This document shows, one piece after another, positions 21,646 through 28,958 of a stretch of 41,934 nt of DNA. The position numbers and the translations under genes are program-made. The DNA comes from a virus. The notes under the pieces are model-generated. The model ran no database searches and was not told where the DNA came from. It saw nothing but the letters and a program-made list of their open reading frames with translations. Location of the stretch: the IMG/VR virus record IMGVR_UViG_3300030380_002313, positions 1 to 41,934 of that record; one strand, given 5' to 3'. How positions within the stretch are numbered: the stretch's first letter is position 1; every line of letters begins with the position of its first letter.

Positions 21646-21946
21646 CGTCCGCAAGTATGCCTCTTATCTAAGGGGCAAACTGCCGCCGTTGCTACCTGTC
21701 CGGGTCTATTTCAGGGACCGCATGGACGACGAGGGTCTATGCGTCTGTAACTATACGGGCGACAGACCTACGTCCTTCTCCATATTCATACGCCGACAGG
21801 GTTTTCGAGCTATGCTGGATATCCTGATGCACGAATGGGCGCACGCTCTGGCTTGGTCTCACGACGAGTGTGCGGAGGACCATGATGCGGCCTGGGGTAT
21901 TGCCCATGCCCGCGTGTATCGCTATGTTATAGAGGGCTATGAGTGA
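21626..21946 (+). CDS. SprT/metallopeptidase-like protein with HExxH
   Basis: 106 residues with GTG start overlapping the integrase end by 20 bases; the start could be a little further in. It has the zinc-protease motif HEWAH (MLDILMHEWAHALAWSHDEC) followed by His and Asp residues (EDHDAAWGIAHARVY) that may give the third metal ligand. The size is that of the SprT-like catalytic core. It may be a protease or a metal-binding protein that has lost activity; no phage role is established. Confidence 0.7.
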   Translation: MTRAESNVRKYASYLRGKLPPLLPVRVYFRDRMDDEGLCVCNYTGDRPTSFSIFIRRQGFRAMLDILMHEWAHALAWSHDECAEDHDAAWGIAHARVYRYVIEGYE

Positions 21947-22208
21947 TGGGCAGAAATGGCGCAAACTGTCGGATCGTCTAGGCTTACAGGACAAAGATGT
22001 CGTTAGTCTGGGGGATTTACTAGAGGCAGTCGAGACCGCACTCGATAAAAAGCCCGAGTTGACGCAGACCATGCGGGGGATGGCGTGCGTTATATTGGAG
22101 ACTGACGACTTGTTTATTTTCTGCGAGTCAGCCATGCTGTTAGCTAGGGAAATCTGGGGAGATGATGCCCATATCCACGGGGGACATGACGATGAACAAA
22201 TGGACTAA
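21939..22208 (+). CDS. Small unknown protein
   Basis: 89 residues: MSDGQKWRKLSDRLGLQDKD, then LGDLLEAVETALDKKPELTQ and FIFCESAMLLAREIWGDDAH. It overlaps the metallopeptidase-like gene by eight bases at its start and the deaminase start at its end. Helical, acidic tail. No family recognised. Confidence 0.7.
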   Translation: MSDGQKWRKLSDRLGLQDKDVVSLGDLLEAVETALDKKPELTQTMRGMACVILETDDLFIFCESAMLLAREIWGDDAHIHGGHDDEQMD

Positions 22209-22647
22209 GCACTTCCTGCGTATCGCTGCGGAAGCAGGGTCTATGTCAAAGGATCCCACCACCCAGGTCGGGGCGGTGCTGGTGGTGGATAGACGGGTGG
22301 TAGGCACCGGGTTCAACGGGTTCCCTAGTCTCATCAGGGACACCCAGCGGCGCTTACAAGACAGGGAGACTAAGCTAAAGATGATTGTCCACGCAGAGAT
22401 GAACGCTCTGTTGGACGCAGGGCGGGAAGCTCGGGGATCTACCCTCTACCTGCATGGGTTCCAGGCTAGCCCGTGCCTCGATTGCACAAAGCACCTGATC
22501 CAAGCAGGGGTGCGGTCGATTGTGGCCTATGGCCCGCCACTACCAGAGCGTTGGGTCAAGGAGACAGACGAGTCCCGCGATCTGCTGCATGAGGCGGACA
22601 TCGACTTGACAGTATACTCTGCTACGCATAGTATTCTAGCTCTCTGA
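22192..22647 (+). CDS. dCMP deaminase-like enzyme
   Basis: 151 residues starting MNKWTKHFLRIAAEAGSMSK; the ATG at 22192, or one six bases earlier, fits family length better than the upstream in-frame ATG at 22162. Zinc-dependent cytidine/deoxycytidylate deaminase motifs are complete: HAEMNAL (ligand His, catalytic Glu) and SPCLDCTKHL (two Cys ligands). The GTGFNGFP and RLQDRETKLKMIV parts are typical of dCMP deaminases, which convert dCMP to dUMP for thymidylate supply. No thymidylate synthase is visible. It lies just before the deazaguanine genes, but its chemistry is on pyrimidines and need not be part of that pathway. Confidence 0.85.
   Translation: MNKWTKHFLRIAAEAGSMSKDPTTQVGAVLVVDRRVVGTGFNGFPSLIRDTQRRLQDRETKLKMIVHAEMNALLDAGREARGSTLYLHGFQASPCLDCTKHLIQAGVRSIVAYGPPLPERWVKETDESRDLLHEADIDLTVYSATHSILAL
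22606..22634 (+). promoter_or_regulatory. Sigma70-like promoter upstream of the deazaguanine genes
   Basis: A perfect TTGACA (22606-22611), 17-base spacer, then TAGTAT (22629-22634, four of six matches to TATAAT). It lies in the 3' end of the deaminase gene and ends 21 bases before the DpdA start at 22656, so a transcript would have a short leader. Host RNA polymerase could thus express dpdA, queC and queE early. It is a sequence match only. Confidence 0.45.
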
Positions 22648-22655
22648 GCTAGACT

Positions 22656-23294
22656 ATGCTGGTGATGCCGAGTAACAACACAGGGATCCTGGTCGGCTAC
22701 CTTGTCGGGCAGTATCCGGGGAAGATGGGCCACCTCTTCAGCCCCGAGGGGCTGCGTAAGACGCACGACTGGATGCCCTTCGCACTGGACAACGGCAAGT
22801 TCGCCTGCTGGAGCAGGGGCAAAGAGTGGGACGAGCAGGGCTATCGGGACATGCTGGCTGAGGTAGCCCAGCGAGATCAGCAGCCCATGTGGGCGCTGGT
22901 TCCTGACGCAGTGGCTAACCCGGAAGAGACCCGCAGGCTATGGGGCGTTTGGTTCCCTGTCATCAAGAGCTACGGATGGGATGTGGCCTTTGCTGTGCAG
23001 GATGGGATGACCAAGGACGATGTCCCCGAGGAGGCAGATGTCATCTTCATCGGTGGCTCCACCAAGTGGAAGTGGGGATCCATGCACCGCTGGTGCCAGG
23101 AGTTCCCCCGCGTCCACGTAGGTCGCGTTAATAGCCCCGCGAAACTGTGGGACTGTGATGAGTCTGGGGCGGAATCCTGCGACGGCACCGGGTGGTTCCG
23201 GGGCAACAAGAAGCAGACCCAGGGTCTCATTGACTACCTGCATGGTAGCTTTCACGGTGAGCCACGGCCTGGAGGGGCTACGTTATGGACCTAG
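22656..23294 (+). CDS. dpdA: DpdA-like DNA 7-deazaguanine transglycosylase
   Basis: 212 residues of the short phage branch of the tRNA-guanine transglycosylase family. DpdA enzymes exchange guanine in DNA for a 7-deazaguanine base. Visible motifs: ALDNGKFACW (Asp45), LVPDAVANPE (Asp84), FAVQDGMTKDDVP (Asp116), IFIGGSTKWKW, HVGRVNSPAKL and a family-like SCDGTGW near 174-180, where the aspartate is the expected nucleophile. The order VPDxV-xxQDG-GG-HVGRxNS-DGTG is as I remember it for phage DpdA2-type proteins such as that of mycobacteriophage Rosebush. The start may be here or three codons further in; the ribosome site is weak. It directly overlaps queC. The family call is good; the exact base it inserts is inference. 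Confidence 0.8.
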   Translation: MLVMPSNNTGILVGYLVGQYPGKMGHLFSPEGLRKTHDWMPFALDNGKFACWSRGKEWDEQGYRDMLAEVAQRDQQPMWALVPDAVANPEETRRLWGVWFPVIKSYGWDVAFAVQDGMTKDDVPEEADVIFIGGSTKWKWGSMHRWCQEFPRVHVGRVNSPAKLWDCDESGAESCDGTGWFRGNKKQTQGLIDYLHGSFHGEPRPGGATLWT

Positions 23295-23779
23295 TTCTTC
23301 TTAGTGGGGGGCATGACTCCGCTAACCTCATCCGCACGGCTAAGAAAGACGAGCAAGACTGCTGCGCTCTCTTCGTAGACTACGGTCAGCCCGCCGCCGC
23401 GAGGGAACTGGTGGCGGCTGTCAAGATCACGGACTACTTTGGGGTTCCTCTGATCCGGCGAACCATGCCTACCCCGGCTACCTCGGGGGTCGAGTGGCTA
23501 GGTCGGAACCTTGCCCTGATTGGTGTCGCCATGCCCGTAGCCTTGGAGCACAAGTGCAAGCGGATCCTGATCGGATGCACGGACCAGGATTACGAAAGGT
23601 TCCCGGACTGTCGTCAGGATTTCATCAACTCCCTCAATGCTGCCGCTGAGATCGGATACAACGTGCAGGTTGTAGCTCCACTAACTGTGCGGCCTAGTTA
23701 TATCGTCAAGGGAACGTGGTCCTGCTACGGCCCTGGCCCCCGCCCCTGCGGGGAATGCCCTAGCTGCAAGCAAGAGTAG
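23285..23779 (+). CDS. queC: QueC-like 7-cyano-7-deazaguanine synthase (short)
   Basis: 164 residues, against about 220-230 for cellular QueC. It keeps the PP-loop SGGHDS (7-12), the LFVDYGQPAAARELVAAV segment, CTDQDYERFPDCR, and a C-terminal zinc site of four cysteines, Cys147, Cys155, Cys158 and Cys161 (SCY then CGECPSC). QueC uses ATP to convert 7-carboxy-7-deazaguanine to preQ0 by way of an amide. The loss of about 60 residues is in the middle. It overlaps dpdA by ten bases and is followed by queE after one base, so the three form one unit. A variant that stops at the amide (ADG) is possible. Confidence 0.85.
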   Translation: MDLVLLSGGHDSANLIRTAKKDEQDCCALFVDYGQPAAARELVAAVKITDYFGVPLIRRTMPTPATSGVEWLGRNLALIGVAMPVALEHKCKRILIGCTDQDYERFPDCRQDFINSLNAAAEIGYNVQVVAPLTVRPSYIVKGTWSCYGPGPRPCGECPSCKQE

Positions 23780-23780
23780 A

Positions 23781-24365
23781 ATGTTCATCCACGAAACCTT
23801 TACTTCCTTCCAAGGGACCGGGCACCTGTCCGGTGTCCGTCAGTTCTTCGTCCGGTTTGCTGGGTGCAGCGTCAAGTGCCCCATCCGTTCAGAGTGTGAT
23901 GAGCCGAACGCTCTGACTCGCAGGGCGGCTCTGAAGGTGGATCCCGAGGAGATCATTCAGCAAGCCAAGCAAGCCGTAGGGCCACGGGGTTGGCTTCATG
24001 TCACCGGAGGGGAGCCTACTGACCAGCCTGAGGCACTCCAACTCCTGGTAATGAAGGCCCGTAGTGAGGGACTCTACGTCCATGTGCAAACCTCGGGTGT
24101 CCGCAGGGTTCCGGTGCAATGGGACTGGCTAACCGTCAGCCCCAAGGTGACCGAACCCCAACAGAGATTCGGCCAAGAGATAATCGTCATCGACGACGGC
24201 ACCGTAGAGACAGCTTGGTTGGACGAGCTTAAAGCCACGACCAACTACTGGTGCTACTACCTGTGTCCGTTGTGGGGCCGTGATGCCACCAGCACCGCAG
24301 ACTTGGCTGCTCGTAGCGGGTGGGATCTGACCTCGCAGATGCACAAGCACTACGGCATCAGCTAG
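23781..24365 (+). CDS. queE: QueE-like radical-SAM 7-carboxy-7-deazaguanine synthase
   Basis: 194 residues. It has the QueE-like start MFIHETFTSFQGTGHLSGVR, the aromatic/glycine pattern FFVRFAGCSVKC, and LHVTGGEPTDQ with the SAM-binding GGEP (76-79), then HVQTSG and a C-terminal VSPKV. Members convert CPH4 to 7-carboxy-7-deazaguanine. The cluster cysteines are spaced Cys29, Cys33, Cys39, that is CX3CX5C, not the usual CX3CX2C. Its stop codon overlaps, on the opposite strand, the stop of the terminase gene. Function by family; the altered cysteine spacing is observed directly. Confidence 0.85.
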   Translation: MFIHETFTSFQGTGHLSGVRQFFVRFAGCSVKCPIRSECDEPNALTRRAALKVDPEEIIQQAKQAVGPRGWLHVTGGEPTDQPEALQLLVMKARSEGLYVHVQTSGVRRVPVQWDWLTVSPKVTEPQQRFGQEIIVIDDGTVETAWLDELKATTNYWCYYLCPLWGRDATSTADLAARSGWDLTSQMHKHYGIS

Positions 24366-26059
24366 ATCGGGCGGGCAGTCACAAAGTTAGGGGCGGGCGG
24401 CTCTGCTGGCCCACCCACTGCACGCCGCAAGAACCCCTCGATCACCCTGCGCTGCCTCTCATCGTCCTCCGCCTGCATATGGCGGTCGGTGTCCCGAGCC
24501 ATAGCCCTCACCCAGAACTCGCACGCCATAGCCAGGGCATCCACCCGGTCGTCGTGACGTAGGGCACCACGGTCCCGAGTGATCCGGCTGATCTGGAAGC
24601 CAAGTAGACGGGACTGCTGCTCCTCACTGGTGTAGGTCTTGACTGACTCCCAATCCTCGATCCAAACCTTGCGGTTGAAGATCAGTTTGTGCGAGTTCAT
24701 CAGCGGCTCCAAGACATCACAGATCCGCCTCTCCTTCTGGATATGGTGGCGGACCCCCTCGATAGCGCAAGGGTAGGTAGATTGGAGCACGGGCACCAAC
24801 AGCGCCTCGAACATCCCTTGGCCGAAGTTCTCCTCGCAGAGAATGCGGGACACCTTGTTTCTCCTGGCGATCTCAGCCAGACGGGCCAGCACCTTGGCGT
24901 CGTAGCCCCCTTGGATACCGCCAGACTCCAGGACGAATAGCTGACCACCGTAGCTCGCCACTACAGAGTAAGCCGTCTCGTCGAGTCCTTTACCGGCTGG
25001 GTCTACCGACATGATTGCTCCTTCGTAGGCAGAAGTCTTACCTACTCTGTTGAGCGGGCGGTGGTAGTAGTCACCGTTGAACCCCGGACAACTAGGATCA
25101 GACCAGCGGAGATCGGGGTCGTTAGCCCAGACATACTTCTCGTAGCAGGTATCAAGGTCCAGGTCATCCACGATCAGGTCGTTGATCTTCAGCGGGTAGC
25201 GGTCGGCGTCCGCCATCGACTGGTCGAGCAAGAACTGCATGGCATAGCCAGTCTTGCCGTAGCCCTGCCGCCTGCGTTCCAGGTCTTCCAGGTCGAACCG
25301 CAGGGGATCTACCGGAGTGCCTACCTCTACCCCATCCGCGATCTTCTTGCGGATCATGGGGGCCAGCCGCTCCCCTTGGCTGGTCACGATCTTCTGACTA
25401 GGGATCTCCGACGGCCAGATGCGGACGCTATACCCACGGTTTGGCAGTTCATGCAGCAAGTCCTGCTCTGACTGCGGGGTGCCCAGATACATCACCCGAC
25501 CATCGGGCTTCAGGATAGCGTTAAACTCCTCGGTAGCCGAGGCAATCTTGTCGCGCATCGACTGCGTCGCGGAGTTCTGTTTGGTCACTACGTCGTCAGC
25601 AATGATGATGTCCGCGCGACCGCCTGTCAGTTGGGAGAAGATGCCCTTGCTAGTCAGTGAGGGAGAGTGCGAGGGCGGGGCTGGGCCTACATCAAAGGCG
25701 ACCTTGGAGTTCCGCTGGTCGTCCCGAGGTAGCAGGTGCTCCGTCAGTTCACCCATCTCATGTAAGAGACGGAGGGTAAACGTCGTGAAGTCATCCGCTC
25801 TGATCTTGCTACCCGAGACGACCTGGATCAGCTTGGTAGGATCCAGCAGCAGCGTCCAGACACAGAAGGCGGACGCGATGTAGCTCTTGCCAACCCCCCG
25901 GAAAGCCTCCACGACCACTCGGTCTCCGCCGTGCTGCATGAAGTCAGCGATGTCATACTGAACCGGGGTCGGATCAGGTAGACCGATGGCCTTCCATGAC
26001 AGATAGACGAAGTTCTTGAAGCCCGAGGGGCCGCTGAAGACTGCCGGGATATCCTGCAT
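24362..26059 (-). CDS. Terminase large subunit (T7 gp19-like)
   Basis: 565 residues, near T7 gp19 (586). The N-terminal ATPase has a packaging Walker A, VEAFRGVGKSYIASAF (53-59 FRGVGKS), and a Walker B-type IIADDVVT, and the C-terminal RNase H-like nuclease has MSVDPAGKGLDETAYSV and later acidic residues near LRHDDRVDALA. It pumps DNA into the prohead and cuts concatemers. It is the last gene of the minus-strand late operon and meets queE tail to tail with overlapping stops. Confidence 0.96.
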   Translation of the reverse strand: MQDIPAVFSGPSGFKNFVYLSWKAIGLPDPTPVQYDIADFMQHGGDRVVVEAFRGVGKSYIASAFCVWTLLLDPTKLIQVVSGSKIRADDFTTFTLRLLHEMGELTEHLLPRDDQRNSKVAFDVGPAPPSHSPSLTSKGIFSQLTGGRADIIIADDVVTKQNSATQSMRDKIASATEEFNAILKPDGRVMYLGTPQSEQDLLHELPNRGYSVRIWPSEIPSQKIVTSQGERLAPMIRKKIADGVEVGTPVDPLRFDLEDLERRRQGYGKTGYAMQFLLDQSMADADRYPLKINDLIVDDLDLDTCYEKYVWANDPDLRWSDPSCPGFNGDYYHRPLNRVGKTSAYEGAIMSVDPAGKGLDETAYSVVASYGGQLFVLESGGIQGGYDAKVLARLAEIARRNKVSRILCEENFGQGMFEALLVPVLQSTYPCAIEGVRHHIQKERRICDVLEPLMNSHKLIFNRKVWIEDWESVKTYTSEEQQSRLLGFQISRITRDRGALRHDDRVDALAMACEFWVRAMARDTDRHMQAEDDERQRRVIEGFLRRAVGGPAEPPAPNFVTARPI

Positions 26060-26454
26060 TACACCAGGACAGTAACGTAGAAGATCGCCTGCTCAGTCGC
26101 AAAGTCCTTCATACGCACGCGGAACTTAGGAGTCCAAGGGAACGTGAGGATTTGCCGCTGGACTAGGTTAGGACTCGTAAACGACATCGACGTAATGGTC
26201 TTTATCACGTTGTATTCAACGCCGTCGTTTAGGCTCCCCTGGATCTCTGCCTCATGGACGTGAGTTCCCCCAAATACACCACTCACAGACTTGATAACCG
26301 TGTCGATCACGATCTCATCCCGGTTACTGGTGGTAGTGCTAACGTCAAAGTCCAGGAACTCAGTCGATAGTCCGCTCTCAACAAGTCCTAGTGAGTCTTT
26401 GCCCATCACTCCTAGATACTTATTAATAAACGTCGGCTTGTGCGCTACGGTCAT
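26059..26454 (-). CDS. Unknown protein between terminase subunits
   Basis: 131 residues, beta-rich with little charge bias: MTVAHKPTFINKYLGVMGKD, DEIVIDTVIKSVSGVFGGTH and LTFPWTPKFRVRMKDFATEQ. It starts at the stop of the small terminase and ends at the large-terminase start, so it is translated with both. T7 has small genes (18.5, 18.7, the Rz-type spanins) at this place, but this protein has no signal peptide or membrane segment. A small virion or assembly protein is the most economical guess. Confidence 0.72.
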   Translation of the reverse strand: MTVAHKPTFINKYLGVMGKDSLGLVESGLSTEFLDFDVSTTTSNRDEIVIDTVIKSVSGVFGGTHVHEAEIQGSLNDGVEYNVIKTITSMSFTSPNLVQRQILTFPWTPKFRVRMKDFATEQAIFYVTVLV

Positions 26455-26696
26455 TACTCCCCCGATGCCTTCTTGATAGGCTCATTTGAATCATTGAAAG
26501 GAACAAGGTCCGCCAGCTTTTGTAGGCCGCTCCCCTTGTTGGTAAGGTCCGCCGAGCTAATCGAGTTATCCTTGAGGAACTGGCGGGCCACGTTGAGATC
26601 CGCAGGGCAGTAGTCACCAGACTCCAGCTTGACCAGGAGTTCCTTGGTCAGCAGACTGTGAAGATCACCCAGCAGTTTGTCGATGTCGTTGCTCAT
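26454..26696 (-). CDS. Small terminase subunit (T7 gp18-like)
   Basis: 80 residues, similar to T7 gp18 (89). It carries DIDKLLGDLHSLLTKELLVK and CPADLNVARQFLKDNSIS, the pattern of T7-type small terminases which recognise concatemer DNA and regulate the large subunit. It overlaps the gene upstream by four bases (ATGA type). Confidence 0.85.
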   Translation of the reverse strand: MSNDIDKLLGDLHSLLTKELLVKLESGDYCPADLNVARQFLKDNSISSADLTNKGSGLQKLADLVPFNDSNEPIKKASGE

Positions 26697-27016
26697 TCGA
26701 GAACGTATACCTCGACGTTGCCGCCGTTTGGGTTGGTGGACATAACAATCTCGGCTCGCTCGAAGCGGACCAGCGGGATGTCCTTGTGGTAGAAGTTGTT
26801 GCTCTCGGCGCTAGTCAAATCAGCAAACACGGAGGCATCTGTGGGGCCAAGAACTCCTTGGATCTTGCTGGTAAATGCCATGCCTGATGCCGATGTTCTC
26901 ACATGGACTGCGCCCTTTTCCCTGTCACTACCTCTGTAGTCAGGACTCCAAGTCACATACTTGGTGCCCGTTTCTGCGGCGCTAAACGTAGCTTCTCCTA
27001 CTTTACGAGTTTTCAT
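26693..27016 (-). CDS. Unknown small beta-rich protein
   Basis: 107 residues: MKTRKVGEATFSAAETGTKY, VTWSPDYRGSDREKGAVHVR, then FADLTSAESNNFYHKDIPLV and NGGNVEVYVLE. Beta-sandwich-like composition, no signal peptide. It may be a minor virion protein. Together with 26059-26454 it brackets the small terminase. Confidence 0.7.
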   Translation of the reverse strand: MKTRKVGEATFSAAETGTKYVTWSPDYRGSDREKGAVHVRTSASGMAFTSKIQGVLGPTDASVFADLTSAESNNFYHKDIPLVRFERAEIVMSTNPNGGNVEVYVLE

Positions 27017-27025
27017 ATCTGTCTC

Positions 27026-27265
27026 CTACCTGATAGATGAAACAATCAAAGCACTGACAGCAGGGATCATCCCGCCCATCAAGCCCCAGATCCCACAGCG
27101 GACCTTGAGAATAGCTAGCCCCTTCTCCATCTCCGTCATGCGATCAATCATGTATTGTTGAACGGAGCGAGCATTAGCCCGCTCCTGCCTAACCTCGTCT
27201 GTCAACCGATCAATAGAAGACATGACGAGCCTCTTGTATTCGTCCCAACCGTTACCTTCCACCAT
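27026..27265 (-). CDS. Holin-like small membrane protein (XhlA-type layout)
   Basis: 79 residues. The N-terminal 50 form an amphipathic, coiled-coil-like helix (DEYKRLVMSSIDRLTDEVRQ, MIDRMTEMEKGLAILKV) and the C-terminus is one membrane span CGIWGLMGGMIPAVSALIVS. This arrangement resembles XhlA-type hemolysin/holin proteins of other phages. It sits between the tail fibre and terminase genes, the position of T7 holin gp17.5. I therefore take it as the likely holin. Confidence 0.72.
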   Translation of the reverse strand: MVEGNGWDEYKRLVMSSIDRLTDEVRQERANARSVQQYMIDRMTEMEKGLAILKVRCGIWGLMGGMIPAVSALIVSSIR

Positions 27266-27273
27266 TGCATCTC

Positions 27274-28935
27274 CTATGTCTTGTATCCGTAGACGATGAT
27301 TCGAGCGCCCGCCGCGATAGTTGGTCCTTCAAAGCGGAACCTGTGATACGCAGGGACACCGTAGATGCTGTGGTTAAACACGTCTCCTCCAGAGTCACCA
27401 ATCAAGAAGTTGCTGTGCATCTTTGTGGATCCGTCTTTTGGTAGATTAAACAACCAGCAATAAGTGAACGGGTAGTCTGTATCGCCCCTTCTTTCTGCGG
27501 CGTTTCGGTGCATAGATTGCCAGTCTGTTCCGTTACTACTGACTTCTTGATAAATCCAAGGATTACTTCCCCAACGCACGTTAGTAATCGTCACGTTGTA
27601 GAAATGGTAATCAGTGTTATACCAGCTAGGGTTGCCTCCCGACCAAGTGTTGATGTATTGACCAGCGGGTAGCGTAGCAGTATATAGTTGGTCAATCTTG
27701 GATCCGGTGCCTGCGCCAACAGCACTGTCCACGTATCCCTTGGTAGCGGCATCTGCCGCAACCCCAGGAGCCTGGAGGTTGTTGATGCGCTTGTTGTTTA
27801 GGTCCAAGTTACTTGTGGGGACTCCTAGTTGATTAAGAGCTACGCCCGCAAGCTCAGTAAGAAAGTCAGATAGGTCGGCAGCTAAAGCCGTGGATACCGA
27901 TACGTTGCCGGTGTTCTTGTCCACCTTTAGATACTGATCGAACGACCCTCCGGGGGCCGTTACAAATCCAGCTTCCTTCAGTTTGTTGAAGGTCACCGAT
28001 TCATCAGCAATCTTGGCCTCGGTGACGCTGCTGGCGTTCAGTTTATCTGCGGTCACCGCTGCATCTACAATGGCACCAGTGTCCACAGCGTTGTCTGCAA
28101 GGTTTACCGCAGTGACCCCGTCCGTTTTGATTTCAAAACTGCCAACAGAGTTCTCTGTCAGAATCAGCGTGTTCAGGAACCGAGCCTTGCCAAAGTTCTG
28201 GACACTGATGACTGTGTTGTTAGCGGGGAATGTGGTTCCAAAGCTCAGGGTGCTGTTTGGATCTCCGGGAATCACCGTGAAGTCTGCACCCGGACGCTGC
28301 ACGACACCCTCAATGGCAACCACTAGGTAGTTTTCATTTAGGTTAGTGCCTCCCGACAACACAAAGTCGCCGGTCGCTCCTGTCCCTGTAAACTCAAAAG
28401 ACTGAGGCACCCCAGCTACACCAAACTCCGCAATGTCATCGACGTAATCCTTAGTCGCCGCGTCTGTCCCTGTGTTGGGTGCTTCTACGTTTGCAATGCG
28501 CTGCTTGGCTGCGTTTCTTAGAGCCGTCCAGTTTCCAGCAGCATTATCGTATTGTAGGTATTCAGCGTTTGGGTTGATCTCCCCGCCATCGTCTTCCTCC
28601 AGAGCCTCCTGAATCAAGAACCATACTTGCTTCTGGTTCAGATCCATCTCGGTCTCGGTGATGGAACCAAAGGACTTGAAGTCAACTGCTCGGGCGCTGT
28701 ATTGCCGAGGAGTAACCCGCCGGATACGGATTTCTTCGCCACTTGCCGGGGCCGTTGCGAACACAATCGCCTCGTTGACGACTGTGTAATCCGATCCGCT
28801 AGTCTTTACGACGCCCCCCACCGTAACCGTAACATGGCTGTCGCTGATATAATTGAACAGCGTGCCATAGTTAGTAGTGGAACCGTCGCCGGTATAGAAT
28901 GTGTAGCTTAGTCCGCTAAAAGTTGGGGTTGCCAT
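27274..28935 (-). CDS. Tail fibre protein (T7 gp17-like N-terminus)
   Basis: 553 residues. The N-terminal about 150 match the T7 gp17 tail-attachment domain (YTGDGSTTNYGTLFNYISDS, IRIRRVTPRQYSARAVDF, TETEMDLNQKQVWFLIQEAL). The shaft has two copies of a QAP.TAADAATKxYVD module (near 157 and 395), and the C-terminal receptor-binding part is aromatic and beta-rich (RWGSNPWIYQEVSSNGTDWQ, HRFRFEGPTIAAGARIIVYG). It binds the host surface. It is preceded by a short gap with the sequence CTAACCATAGAGA on the minus strand, weakly like the CTATAGG motif at 14300. Confidence 0.93.
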   Translation of the reverse strand: MATPTFSGLSYTFYTGDGSTTNYGTLFNYISDSHVTVTVGGVVKTSGSDYTVVNEAIVFATAPASGEEIRIRRVTPRQYSARAVDFKSFGSITETEMDLNQKQVWFLIQEALEEDDGGEINPNAEYLQYDNAAGNWTALRNAAKQRIANVEAPNTGTDAATKDYVDDIAEFGVAGVPQSFEFTGTGATGDFVLSGGTNLNENYLVVAIEGVVQRPGADFTVIPGDPNSTLSFGTTFPANNTVISVQNFGKARFLNTLILTENSVGSFEIKTDGVTAVNLADNAVDTGAIVDAAVTADKLNASSVTEAKIADESVTFNKLKEAGFVTAPGGSFDQYLKVDKNTGNVSVSTALAADLSDFLTELAGVALNQLGVPTSNLDLNNKRINNLQAPGVAADAATKGYVDSAVGAGTGSKIDQLYTATLPAGQYINTWSGGNPSWYNTDYHFYNVTITNVRWGSNPWIYQEVSSNGTDWQSMHRNAAERRGDTDYPFTYCWLFNLPKDGSTKMHSNFLIGDSGGDVFNHSIYGVPAYHRFRFEGPTIAAGARIIVYGYKT

Positions 28936-28958
28936 GTGTATTCTCTATGGTTAGGGGG

